Part shown: positions 33,880 through 42,176 of the stretch, piece after piece
Position numbering within the stretch: position 1 is the first letter of the stretch
Layout of the letters: each line of letters opens with the position of its first letter
From: Microthrixaceae bacterium
Lineage (GTDB): Bacteria; Actinomycetota; Acidimicrobiia; Acidimicrobiales; Microtrichaceae
Direction: 5' to 3'
Assembly (NCBI GenBank): GCA_023957995.1
Contig: JAMLGK010000008.1
Span: forward strand, 62,001 to 126,000
Length of the DNA: 64,000 nucleotides
Position numbers and translations under genes: made by a program
The notes under the pieces: generated by a model
Database searches by the model: none
Told to the model about the DNA's origin: nothing
The model's input: the letters and a program-made list of their open reading frames with translations, nothing else

Positions 33880-34962
33880 GTGAGTAGACGATTCCTGCGT
33901 ATGGCCGCACTTGGTGCAGCTCTGGTACTGGTGGCGGGAGCATGCGCCTCCGAGGACGAGGGTTCGAGTGACACCACCGAGGCCTCCGGCGCCGACAGCT
34001 CCGGTTCAGAGATCACCGCTTGTCAGGTCACCGACACCGGTGGCGTGGACGACCGTTCGTTCAACCAGACCGCCAACGACGGTCTGGTCCAGGCCGAGGA
34101 CGAACTCGGCGTGCAGGGCAAGGTGCTCGAGTCCTCCAGCGAGGCGGACTTCGAACCCAACATCAAGGCCTTCGTCGACCAGGGCTGCGACCTGATCATC
34201 CCGGTCGGGTTCCTGCTCGACGGTGCGACCCAGGCCTCCGCCCAGGAGAACCCTGATCAGAAGTACGCCATCGTGGATGTGGACTTCTTCGATGCCGATG
34301 CCGGCGAGGACATCTCCTACGACAACGTCGAGGAGCTCACCTTCGCCACCGACCAGGCCGCGTTCCTGGCCGGATACCTGGCTGCGGGCACTTCCACCAC
34401 CGGCAAGGTCGGCACCTACGGCGGCATCAACATCCCGACCGTGACGATCTTCATGGACGGATACCTCGCAGGGGTCCAGCAGTACAACGCCGACAACGGC
34501 ACCGACGTCGAGGTGCTCGGCTGGGACGGGTCCGACGGCCTGTTCACCGGCGACTTCGAGGACCAGGACAAGGGCAAGCAGACCACCAAGTCACTGATCG
34601 ACGAAGGTGCCGACGTGATCATGCCCGTTGCCGGTCCCGTGGGACTGGGTTCGGTCGAGGCGGCCAACGAGGCCGATGGCGTGAAGCTCGTCTGGGTCGA
34701 CACCGACGGCTGCATCTCGGTTCCCGACGCCTGTGACCTGTTCCTCACCTCGGTCCAGAAGAAGATGGACGTAGCGGTGTTCGACAGCATCAAGTCCGTC
34801 GTGGACGACGACTTCAAGGCCGGGCTCTACACCGGCACCCTCGAGAACGACGGTGTCGGTATCCCCGAGATGGGCTCCGACATCCCCGAGGATCTCGCCA
34901 AGAAGGTCGACGAGTACAAGGCGGCCATCATCTCCGGTGACCAGTCGGTGACCCCCAGCTGA
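33880..34962 (+). CDS. BMP-family nucleoside-binding lipoprotein (ABC transporter substrate-binding protein)
   Basis: A 360-residue exported lipoprotein of the PnrA/BMP family, which captures nucleosides outside the membrane. The signal is SRRFLRMAALGAALVLVAG with lipobox AGAC, then an acidic Ser/Thr linker. The binding domain contains GGVDDRSFNQTANDGL, DQGCDLIIPVGFLLDGAT, TFATDQAAFLAGYLAAG and the GTYGGINIPTV hinge. The GTG at 33880 follows a strong GGAGGT at 7 bases, so this gene is not leaderless, unlike its divergent neighbour. It heads the operon with an ATPase and two permeases. Confidence 0.93.
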   Translation: MSRRFLRMAALGAALVLVAGACASEDEGSSDTTEASGADSSGSEITACQVTDTGGVDDRSFNQTANDGLVQAEDELGVQGKVLESSSEADFEPNIKAFVDQGCDLIIPVGFLLDGATQASAQENPDQKYAIVDVDFFDADAGEDISYDNVEELTFATDQAAFLAGYLAAGTSTTGKVGTYGGINIPTVTIFMDGYLAGVQQYNADNGTDVEVLGWDGSDGLFTGDFEDQDKGKQTTKSLIDEGADVIMPVAGPVGLGSVEAANEADGVKLVWVDTDGCISVPDACDLFLTSVQKKMDVAVFDSIKSVVDDDFKAGLYTGTLENDGVGIPEMGSDIPEDLAKKVDEYKAAIISGDQSVTPS

Positions 34963-35001
34963 TCCGGGGCGACCGACACCTGATCGAGGGAACGCAACGA
35001 A

Positions 35002-36522
35002 GTGAAGGTCGAACTGCGAGGAATCACCAAACGGTTCCCCGGTGTGACCGCCAATGAGGACGTGGACCTCTCCGTGAGCAGCGGAGAGGTCCTCGCCTTG
35101 TTGGGCGAGAACGGTGCCGGCAAGTCGACCCTCATGAACGTCCTCTACGGCCTCTACCACGCCGAGGAGGGCGAGATCCTTCTCGATGGGGAGCCGGTCA
35201 CCTTCGAGTCCCCTGCCGACGCGCTGGCCGCCGGGATCGGCATGGTGCACCAGCACTTCATGTTGGTGCCGGTGTTCACGGTCAACGAGAACCTGATGCT
35301 CGGCAACGAGGTGACCCGCGGCCCGTTGGGCAAGCTCGATTTCGAGGCCTCACGGGAGCGGATCGTCGAGCTCTCCCGCCGCTACAACCTGGCGGTGGAC
35401 CCCGATGCGCTGGTGGAGAACCTCCCGGTGGGCGTTCAGCAGCGGGCGGAGATCCTCAAGGCCCTCTACCGGGATGCGGATCTGTTGATCCTCGACGAAC
35501 CGACCGCGGTGCTCACGCCGTCGGAGGTGACCGAGCTGGAGGGGATCATCTCGGCGCTGGCAGAAGCCGGCAAGGCGATCATCCTCATCACCCACAAGCT
35601 CGGCGAGGTGATGAGGGTGGCGAGTCGGATCGCGGTCCTCAGGCGCGGAAGGGTGGTCGGTGAGACCCGCCCGGAGGACACCGACGAACAGCACCTGGCC
35701 GAGATGATGGTCGGCCACGCGGTGAAGCTGGTGGTCGACAAGACCGAGGCCGCACCCGCTGAGGTGGTCCTCTCCGTCGATGGGCTGTCGGTCCGTGACG
35801 ACCGGGGATTCGTGGCCGTCGACGACCTCGATTTCGAGGTGCGCAGCGGTGAGATACTCGCCATCGCGGGGGTGCAGGGCAACGGACAGACCGAACTGGT
35901 CGAATCGCTCTGCGGACTCCGCACCCCACTGACCGGTGTTGTGACCCTGGACGGGGCCGACGTGACCGGCGCCCCACCGGGGGATCTGTTCAGGCTCGGC
36001 CTCGGCCACGTTCCCGAGGACCGCCAGAACGACGGGCTGGTGGGTCCGTTCCCGGTGGCGGACAACATGGTGCTGAACACCTTCAACTGGGAAGGGTTCG
36101 CCAGCGGTCCGGTGCGCGACCGCGACGCGGTGCACGACAACGCCACCCGGCTCTCCGAGGAGTTCGACGTGCGCACCCCCTCGGTGGACACACCGGCAGG
36201 AACGCTCTCTGGAGGCAACCAGCAGAAGGTGATCGTTGCGCGGGAGTTCACCCATGCCCAGCGGTTGCTGATCGCCGCACAACCGACGCGGGGTCTCGAC
36301 GTGGGATCCATCCAGTACATCCACGCCCGGATCGTGGCCATCCGCGACGCGGGCGCCGCGGTGCTGGTGGTCTCCGCCGAGCTCGACGAGGTACTGGCAC
36401 TGGCCGACCGCGTCGCGGTCATGTCCGAGGGCCGGTTCGTGGGAATGCTCGAGGGCGACCGGATCGACCGCAACACGATCGGACTCCTCATGGCGGGACA
36501 TGCGACCGAGGAGGCCCGATGA
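35002..36522 (+). CDS. Nucleoside ABC transporter ATP-binding protein (tandem NBD)
   Basis: A 506-residue ATPase with two nucleotide-binding domains. The first has Walker A GENGAGKST near residue 36, a Q-loop VHQHFMLVPVFTV, the signature-like LPVGVQQRAEILKAL and Walker B LLILDEPTAVLTP. The second has the reduced P-loop GVQGNGQTE near 295 and signature LSGGNQQKVIVAREF, the asymmetry usual in sugar and BMP-type nucleoside importers. The GTG at 35002 is the natural start. It follows the lipoprotein gene by 39 bases and its stop overlaps the first permease start (ATGA). Confidence 0.95.
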   Translation: MKVELRGITKRFPGVTANEDVDLSVSSGEVLALLGENGAGKSTLMNVLYGLYHAEEGEILLDGEPVTFESPADALAAGIGMVHQHFMLVPVFTVNENLMLGNEVTRGPLGKLDFEASRERIVELSRRYNLAVDPDALVENLPVGVQQRAEILKALYRDADLLILDEPTAVLTPSEVTELEGIISALAEAGKAIILITHKLGEVMRVASRIAVLRRGRVVGETRPEDTDEQHLAEMMVGHAVKLVVDKTEAAPAEVVLSVDGLSVRDDRGFVAVDDLDFEVRSGEILAIAGVQGNGQTELVESLCGLRTPLTGVVTLDGADVTGAPPGDLFRLGLGHVPEDRQNDGLVGPFPVADNMVLNTFNWEGFASGPVRDRDAVHDNATRLSEEFDVRTPSVDTPAGTLSGGNQQKVIVAREFTHAQRLLIAAQPTRGLDVGSIQYIHARIVAIRDAGAAVLVVSAELDEVLALADRVAVMSEGRFVGMLEGDRIDRNTIGLLMAGHATEEAR

Positions 36523-37754
36523 CCGTCGACGACACGAGCGATGGTCGGGCTCCCGACCCGGGCGAGCACCCCGACGCCGGGGGAACGACCCAACAGGAGT
36601 CCCCGACCCCGCCGTTCTGGCGCCGCGCGTTCGACTCGCTCAAGGTTCCCGTGCTCGCTGTGTTCTCCGCACTCGTCGTGGGCGCACTCCTGATCATGTT
36701 CACCGATGAGGACGTGCTCTACGCCTGGGCGCGCTTCTTCAACGATCCGCTCCGGGCGCTGGAACGATCGGCCACAACCGTCTGGGAGGCCTACTCCGCC
36801 CTGCTCGACGGAGCGGTGGGATCACCCGCGGCCATCTCCGAATCACTGCTGCGCGCCACGCCGCTGATCCTCGCCGGTCTGGCGGTGGCATTCGCGTTCA
36901 AGGCCGCCCTGTTCAACATCGGTGCCAACGGCCAGATGATCATGGGGGCGATGTTCGCCGCCTGGGCCGGGTTCAGCCTCGACATTCCGGGTCCCCTGGT
37001 CATCCTGGCCTCGTTGGTGGTCGGCACCCTCGCAGGCGCTGTGTGGGGAGGGATCGCGGGTGTGCTCAAGGCCACCACCGGCGCCCACGAGGTGATCACC
37101 ACCATCATGTTGAACTTCATCGCGGGGTTCCTGCTGGCGTATGCACTGACCACCGACGCGTTCCTGCCGAGCGGCACCGGCAACCCGGTGTCGAAGCCCA
37201 TCCTCGACCAGGCCCGGCTCCCCCGGTTCATCTCCGGCGAGCGCGTCGACCTGGGGATCTTCCTGGCGCTGGGGGCGGTGCTGCTCATCTGGTGGGTGCT
37301 CGAGAGATCCACCTTCGGTTTCCAGGTCAAGGCGGTGGGACTCAACCCGCATGCCGCGCGGTATGCAGGCATGAAGGTGGCGACCATCACCGCTCTCACC
37401 ATGGCGATCGCAGGTGGTCTGGCCGGCCTGGGAGGAGCCACCATCCCGATCGGCCCGACCGGCACGCTCACCGCCGGGATCATCGGCTTCCTCGGTTTCG
37501 ACGCCATCGCGGTCGCCCTGTTGGGCAAGTCCAATCCGTTCGGGGTACTGGCGGCGGGACTCCTGTTCGGTGCGCTCAACGCAGGTGCGGTGACCATGCA
37601 GGCCGAGACCCAGATTCCGGTCGACATCGTGATCGTGATCCAGGCACTCATCATCCTGTTCGTGGCAGCACCCGCCCTGGTGCGCGCCATCTACCGGGTT
37701 CGCACCGGCGATGCCGAGTCACCGCTGTTCACGTCGTCGTGGGGGTCGGGATGA
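36519..37754 (+). CDS. Nucleoside ABC transporter permease (first subunit)
   Basis: A 411-residue membrane protein of the BPD_transp_2 family, with 8-10 helices after a disordered Pro-rich cytoplasmic N-terminus of about 40 residues. Recognisable pieces are ATPLILAGLAVAFAFKAALF, NIGANGQMIMGAMFAAW, TGAHEVITTIMLNFIAGF and the C-terminal GFLGFDAIAVALLGKSNPFG. It pairs with the next gene product to form the translocation pore for nucleosides. It overlaps the ATPase gene and the second permease gene by 4 bases on each side, which indicates tight coupling. Confidence 0.93.
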   Translation: MTVDDTSDGRAPDPGEHPDAGGTTQQESPTPPFWRRAFDSLKVPVLAVFSALVVGALLIMFTDEDVLYAWARFFNDPLRALERSATTVWEAYSALLDGAVGSPAAISESLLRATPLILAGLAVAFAFKAALFNIGANGQMIMGAMFAAWAGFSLDIPGPLVILASLVVGTLAGAVWGGIAGVLKATTGAHEVITTIMLNFIAGFLLAYALTTDAFLPSGTGNPVSKPILDQARLPRFISGERVDLGIFLALGAVLLIWWVLERSTFGFQVKAVGLNPHAARYAGMKVATITALTMAIAGGLAGLGGATIPIGPTGTLTAGIIGFLGFDAIAVALLGKSNPFGVLAAGLLFGALNAGAVTMQAETQIPVDIVIVIQALIILFVAAPALVRAIYRVRTGDAESPLFTSSWGSG

Positions 37755-39064
37755 CCGACACCTCGAGCAGCGGAACCCAGCCGGAGGCGTCGGTGTCGAC
37801 CGGGACGAAATCGACCGACAAGCAGACCGCAGACGCTGCGGTGGCGGCCGAGGCCCGCCGCAGGGCCACCCGCCGCGGGATCATCTGGTTGTTCACCGGA
37901 GTTGCCGTCATCTGGTTGTTCGCCATCGGTGTGGACACGTCGATCTCGAGCACCTTCGACCTCTCGACCACCACCGATCTGACCCTGACGGTCCCCTCCG
38001 CAGCGACCGTGTGGGTACTCGGTGGGGTGATCGTCGCACTGGGAGTGCTCCAGATCGTCAGACCCCTGGGCGCTTCCGGCTACCTCTCGGTGCTGGTCGT
38101 GATCCTGGCCGTGATGGCGTTCCTCACCTGGGCAGGGCGGGACCAGGCCTTCTCGCTGGTCGGGATGCTCCAGTCGACGGTGACCCGAGCCACACCGCTG
38201 GCGCTCGGCGCCCTTGCGGGCGTGCTCTGTGAGCGCTCGGGCGTGGTCAACATCGCCATCGAGGGGATGATGCTGTTCTCGGCCTTCCTTGCCGCCTTCG
38301 CCGCCAGCGCATCGGGGAGTCTCTGGGTCGGCATGGCGGTGGGCGTGTTCGGTGGCGCCGCCCTCGCCTGGGGTCACGCAGGTCTGTCGGTCACCTACAA
38401 GGTGGACCAGATCATCTCCGGTACCGCCATCAACTTCTTCGCCACCGGCATCACCGCGTACCTGGCTGCCTCGGTGCTCACCAGCAACCCGCAACTGAAC
38501 CGCTCCGGCACCTTCGACAACTGGAGCCTCCCGCTGTTGGGCGACATCCCCTTCATCGGCGAGTTCCTCTTCGACAACAACATCTACGTGTACACGATGT
38601 ACGTACTCCTGCCGTTGGTGACCTGGATGCTGTTCCGCAGTCGCTGGGGACTGCGGGTGCGTTCTGTGGGTGAACACCCGAGGGCTGCGGACACGGTCGG
38701 CATCAACGTGCTGCGCACCCGCTACCACTCGGTGATCCTCGGTGGCATGGCCGCCGGTCTCGCAGGTTCGTTCCTGCCGCTGGGGTCGGTGGGCTCCTTC
38801 CAGGAGGACATGACCGCCGGCCGGGGATTCATCGCCCTGGCCGTGATGATCTTCGGACGCTGGAACCCGGTGGGGGCTCTGGGCGCCGCCCTGCTGTTCG
38901 GTTTCGCCGAGTCACTCAACTCGAAGCTCGCAATCCTCGGCACGCCCATCCCCTCGGAGTTCCTGCTGATGGCGCCGTACGTCGTGACGCTGTTCGTAGT
39001 GGCGGGCTTCGGGGGCAGGGCCCGTCCACCGGCGGCAGACGGCCAGCCGTACGAGACGAACTGA
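37751..39064 (+). CDS. Nucleoside ABC transporter permease (second subunit)
   Basis: A 437-residue BPD_transp_2 permease. A Thr/Ala-rich cytoplasmic N-terminus of about 45 residues precedes 9-10 helices. The family core is ATPLALGALAGVLCERSGVV, NIAIEGMMLFSAFLAAF, VDQIISGTAINFFATGITAYL, HPRAADTVGINVLRTRY and GGMAAGLAGSFLPLGSVGSF. The ATG at 37751 overlaps the previous stop; a longer open reading upstream is only a shadow of the first permease. It is followed 1 base later by cytidine deaminase, linking uptake with catabolism. Confidence 0.93.
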   Translation: MTDTSSSGTQPEASVSTGTKSTDKQTADAAVAAEARRRATRRGIIWLFTGVAVIWLFAIGVDTSISSTFDLSTTTDLTLTVPSAATVWVLGGVIVALGVLQIVRPLGASGYLSVLVVILAVMAFLTWAGRDQAFSLVGMLQSTVTRATPLALGALAGVLCERSGVVNIAIEGMMLFSAFLAAFAASASGSLWVGMAVGVFGGAALAWGHAGLSVTYKVDQIISGTAINFFATGITAYLAASVLTSNPQLNRSGTFDNWSLPLLGDIPFIGEFLFDNNIYVYTMYVLLPLVTWMLFRSRWGLRVRSVGEHPRAADTVGINVLRTRYHSVILGGMAAGLAGSFLPLGSVGSFQEDMTAGRGFIALAVMIFGRWNPVGALGAALLFGFAESLNSKLAILGTPIPSEFLLMAPYVVTLFVVAGFGGRARPPAADGQPYETN

Positions 39065-39065
39065 G

Positions 39066-39500
39066 ATGGGCTCCGACCGCACCCCGACGGACCCCGCGGT
39101 GACCGAGGCGCTCTGGTCCCAACTCGCCGAGCGGGCCGCTGAGATGGTCGGGGTCGCCTACGCGCCCTACTCGCGGGTCCACGTGGGTGCAGCCGCGCTG
39201 GTGGACGACGGGCGGATCGTCACGGGCTGCAACGTCGAGAACGCCTCCACGGGCCTGGGGATCTGTGCCGAGGTGAACCTGACGGGTGCGCTGGTGTCGA
39301 GCGGTGGCGGTCGGCTGGTGGCCCTGTCGGTACTGGCCGGGGACCAGCAACCGATCATGCCCTGCGGACGTTGCCGACAGTTCCTCTACGAGTTCGGTGG
39401 CGACGAGTTGCTGGTCGCCACATCCGAGGGCGTGCTCACCCTCGGGCAGCTGCTACCCCACGCGTTCGGACCGGGCGACGTCTCGGCCCGTGCGGACTGA
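39066..39500 (+). CDS. cdd: Cytidine deaminase
   Basis: Deaminates cytidine and deoxycytidine to uridine forms. The 144-residue length suits the tetrameric class. Substrate and zinc motifs are visible: YAPYSRVHVGAA near 30, GCNVENAS near 57, the zinc-ligand and proton-shuttle pair CAEVN near 70 (Cys and Glu), and PCGRCRQFLYEF near 100 with the other two Cys ligands. The start lies 1 base after the permease stop. The product feeds uridine to the phosphorylase encoded next. Confidence 0.95.
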   Translation: MGSDRTPTDPAVTEALWSQLAERAAEMVGVAYAPYSRVHVGAAALVDDGRIVTGCNVENASTGLGICAEVNLTGALVSSGGGRLVALSVLAGDQQPIMPCGRCRQFLYEFGGDELLVATSEGVLTLGQLLPHAFGPGDVSARAD

Positions 39501-39516
39501 CCCGACCCGGAGAACC

Positions 39517-40794
39517 ATGGCCAACGTCACGATCCTCGATGTCATCGGAACCAAACGTGACGGCGGCGAGCTGAGCACCGAGCAGATCCGGTGGTTCATC
39601 GAGAACTTCACCGCGGGATCGGTCGGCGACGAACAGGCCTCCGCCCTGTTGATGGCGATCCTGCTGCGCGGGATGACGCCGAGCGAGCTCGCCACCTGGA
39701 CAACGGCCATGATCGATTCCGGCGAGCGCGCCGATCTCAGTGCGCTGGGCCGCCCGACGGTCGACAAGCACTCCACCGGTGGGGTCGGCGACAAGATCTC
39801 GCTGCCTCTCTGCCCATTGGTCGCAGCCTGTGGTGCAGCGGTTCCCCAGATGGCGGGCAGGGGCTTGGGTCACACCGGAGGCACGATCGACAAGCTGGAG
39901 TCGATCCCCGGCTGGAGCCCCGAGGTGGCCGGTAGCGACTACGCCCGACAGCTCCGCGACGTGGGTGCGGTGATCTGTTCGGCCGGGGCACAGCTCGCTC
40001 CGGCCGACCGACGCATGTACGCGCTGCGCGATGTCACGGGCACCGTCGAGTCGATCCCCCTCATCGCCAGTTCGATCATGTCGAAGAAGATCGCGGAAGG
40101 TGCCGCCGCGTTGGTCCTCGACGTCAAGTTCGGTTCCGGCGCGTTCATGACCGAGATGGGACGCGCCCGCGAGCTGGCCGAGACGATGGTCGGCCTGGGT
40201 GAGGCCAACGGCGTGAGGTCCGCTGCCCTGCTCACCGACATGAACACACCTCTGGGCTACAACGCCGGCAACGCTATCGAGGTGACCGAGTCGGTCGAGG
40301 TGCTCGCCGGTGGCGGACCCCCGGACGTGGTCGAGCTCACGCTCGCTCTGGCCGAGACCATGTGCGAGCTGGCACAGATAGACGCCGATCCCGCTTCTGT
40401 TCTCGCCTCCGGTGCCGCCATGGACAAGTGGCGCTCGATGATCTCGGCCCAGGGCGGCGACCCCGACGCACCGTTGCCGACCGCTCCCCACGTCGAGCGG
40501 ATCGAGGCCCCGTCGGCGGGACACGTCACCCGGCTGGACGCCAGGGCTGTGGGAGAAGCCGCCTGGGTCCTCGGGGCCGGCCGGGCGCGCAAGGAGGACC
40601 CGGTGTCGGCCTCCGCCGGCGTGCGCTGGTTCGTCCGTCCGGGCGACCGGGTCGCGAAGTCCCAGCTGCTCTTCGAACTGCACACCGAGGACCCCGAACG
40701 CATCCCTGCGGCACGGGAGGCTCTCGAGTCCGCCCTGGTACTCGGCGACGCCGCCCCCGAGCCCACTCCACTGATCGCCGAGCGAATCGGCTGA
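39517..40794 (+). CDS. deoA: Thymidine/pyrimidine-nucleoside phosphorylase
   Basis: Cleaves thymidine (and, if of the Pdp type, uridine) to base plus sugar 1-phosphate. The 425 residues include DVIGTKRDGGELSTEQIRWF at the N-terminus, the signature KHSTGGVGDKISLPL near 83, MAGRGLGHTGGTIDKLESIPG and DVKFGSGAFM near 200, and a C-terminal pyrimidine-phosphorylase barrel with GVRWFVRPGDRV. The ATG at 39517 has GGAG 6 bases upstream. It is the last gene of the nucleoside operon, and its stop codon forms part of a hairpin. Confidence 0.94.
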   Translation: MANVTILDVIGTKRDGGELSTEQIRWFIENFTAGSVGDEQASALLMAILLRGMTPSELATWTTAMIDSGERADLSALGRPTVDKHSTGGVGDKISLPLCPLVAACGAAVPQMAGRGLGHTGGTIDKLESIPGWSPEVAGSDYARQLRDVGAVICSAGAQLAPADRRMYALRDVTGTVESIPLIASSIMSKKIAEGAAALVLDVKFGSGAFMTEMGRARELAETMVGLGEANGVRSAALLTDMNTPLGYNAGNAIEVTESVEVLAGGGPPDVVELTLALAETMCELAQIDADPASVLASGAAMDKWRSMISAQGGDPDAPLPTAPHVERIEAPSAGHVTRLDARAVGEAAWVLGAGRARKEDPVSASAGVRWFVRPGDRVAKSQLLFELHTEDPERIPAAREALESALVLGDAAPEPTPLIAERIG

Positions 40795-40807
40795 GCGGAT
40801 CAGCCGA
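40787..40807. terminator. Terminator-like hairpin on the deoA stop codon
   Basis: TCGGCTGA (40787-40794), loop GCGGA and TCAGCCGA (40800-40807) form a perfect 8-bp stem. The first arm contains the deoA TGA. No T-run follows, but it is the strongest hairpin at the convergent end of the operon. Confidence 0.5.
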
Positions 40808-40810
40808 ACA

Positions 40811-40935
40811 TCAACGGTTCACCAACTCGACCACCGGGATCACCCTGTCCGCGCTGGCCTCGTAGTCGGCGAACTGCGGCACATCAGCTTTCTGGCGGTC
40901 CCACGCGCTGACACGACCGTGCGGACCCCTGCCTT
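40811..40935 (-). pseudogene. C-terminal remnant of a deazaflavin (F420)-dependent nitroreductase-like gene
   Basis: On the minus strand, about 32 codons read RQKADVPQFADYEASADR followed by VIPVVELVNR and a stop (tca at 40811). This matches from memory the end of the DDN/F420-type nitroreductase family, whose members finish with a pattern like F-x-DY-x3-TDR-x-IPVV-x-L. No start or upstream body exists, because rsmI ends directly at 40943. It is therefore best read as a truncated leftover between two convergent genes. The exact upstream edge is arbitrary. Confidence 0.55.
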
Positions 40936-40942
40936 CCGAACC

Positions 40943-41815
40943 TCAGTCCCCGGCGCCCGTACCGTCGATCGAGTTGGCTATCCGTTTCGCGCGGTTGGGT
41001 GACACTCCGAGCTCGTCCGCTGCGACGACCGCCGCGTCTCTTCGCGAGCGTCCCCCTGCGGTCAGGGACCGCACCCGCTCGGCGACCTCGGAGTCGGTTG
41101 GCTCCTCGGGCGGCGGGCAGGCGTCGACCACGACCACGAACTCCCCCCGGGGGGTGTTCAGCGCGAGATGCTCACCGGCCTGGGCCAGGCTGCCGCGCCA
41201 GCTCTCCTCGTGGAGCTTCGTGAGCTCCCGGCACAGGGCGACCGGTCGATCCGGTCCACACCGGGCGGCGAGATCCTCCACAGTGGCAGCGACGCGGTTC
41301 GGGGACTCGTAGATCACCACCGGCACCCGGGACGCGGCGACCTGCCCGAGACGATCGGCTCTCGCCCTTCCCTTGCGGGGAAGGAACCCCTCGAAGGTGA
41401 ACCTGCCGGCACCGTCGAGCAGACCGCTCAGCACCGCTGCTGTGGCACCGGCGAACGGTCCGGGCACCACCTCGAGCGCAACGCCCGCTGCGAGCGCAGC
41501 TGCCACCACTTCCGCACCGGGATCCGACAGGCCCGGCATGCCGGCATCGGTCACGATCGCGATCCTCTCGCCCCGCGCCGCGGCGTCCACCAGTGAGTCG
41601 GCAACCGCCCGCTCGGTGTGTTCGTCCATGCGCACCAACCGGGGCGCCTCCATCCCGAGGTGTCGGAGAAGCCTGCCCGTGCGCCGGGTGTCCTCGCAGG
41701 CGATGCGATCCGCGGTCCCGAGAACCTCGCCGGCTCGCCGCGAGATGTCGCCGAGGTTCCCGATCGGCGTCCCGACGAGGCTTATCACCCCTGCTGGGTC
41801 CAGCCCCTCACTCAC
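40943..41815 (-). CDS. rsmI: 16S rRNA (cytidine(1402)-2'-O)-methyltransferase
   Basis: Methylates the ribose of C1402 in the decoding centre. The 290-residue tetrapyrrole-methylase fold has ISLVGTPIGNLGDISRRA at the N-terminus, ACEDTRRTGRLLRHLG near 40, VTDAGMPGLSDPGAEVV near 88, VVPGPFAGATAAVLSGL and FEGFLPRKGRARADRL. The GTG at 41815 overlaps the stop of the DUF192 gene (GTGA); the longest reading adds 35 unconserved residues overlapping that gene. Downstream lies the nitroreductase remnant. Confidence 0.94.
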   Translation of the reverse strand: MSEGLDPAGVISLVGTPIGNLGDISRRAGEVLGTADRIACEDTRRTGRLLRHLGMEAPRLVRMDEHTERAVADSLVDAAARGERIAIVTDAGMPGLSDPGAEVVAAALAAGVALEVVPGPFAGATAAVLSGLLDGAGRFTFEGFLPRKGRARADRLGQVAASRVPVVIYESPNRVAATVEDLAARCGPDRPVALCRELTKLHEESWRGSLAQAGEHLALNTPRGEFVVVVDACPPPEEPTDSEVAERVRSLTAGGRSRRDAAVVAADELGVSPNRAKRIANSIDGTGAGD

Positions 41816-42135
41816 CGCACCTCCAGGTGGTCGCCCGGCCGGAGGTTCCACTCCCGGAAGGTCCCCTGGCGCGCTTCGAAGACGATCGTCGGTCGCAGCT
41901 GGGGACGCGTCACCCGCCACGGCTGCACGGTCACCACGCGGCGAACGGTGCCGTCGGTCTCGCAGAAGGCCGCATCGATCCCGAAGCGCATCCCGACGGT
42001 GTGCACCGAACGCGCCTTGAGGCGCAGCACCCCGTCGAAGTCCTCCCGCCCCAGCAGACCTCTGCGGCGCGCTGCACGCCCGTCGGCCAGTTCCACCGAA
42101 GCGAGCACCTCGCCATCACGTACCAACCAGGCCAC
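41812..42135 (-). CDS. DUF192 family protein
   Basis: A 107-residue small domain with the family pattern RRRGLLGREDFDGVLRLKA, then SVHTVGMRFGIDAAFCETDG and a C-terminal VFEARQGTFREWNLRPGDHL. DUF192 proteins are compact beta-barrels of unknown biochemical function, often exported; no signal peptide is seen here. The GTG start at 42135 has TAGGTT 6 bases before it, the leaderless layout. It is coupled to rsmI by a 4-base overlap. Confidence 0.85.
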   Translation of the reverse strand: MAWLVRDGEVLASVELADGRAARRRGLLGREDFDGVLRLKARSVHTVGMRFGIDAAFCETDGTVRRVVTVQPWRVTRPQLRPTIVFEARQGTFREWNLRPGDHLEVR

Positions 42136-42141
42136 GACCTC

Positions 42142-42147
42142 AACCTA
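42142..42147 (-). promoter_or_regulatory. -10 box TAGGTT, candidate leaderless promoter of DUF192-rsmI
   Basis: Minus-strand TAGGTT, 6 bases, then the GTG at 42135. The same hexamer and spacing appear at 47138 and 49701. Confidence 0.5.
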
Positions 42148-42176
42148 CCGGTCCGGGAGCCCACCGGAACCGGCGC

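Noticed and set aside
37043-37750. Long in-frame upstream extension of the second nucleoside permease
   Set aside because: It lies within the first permease gene in another frame and is Arg/His-rich; the ATG at 37751 with the usual ATGA overlap gives a normal permease.
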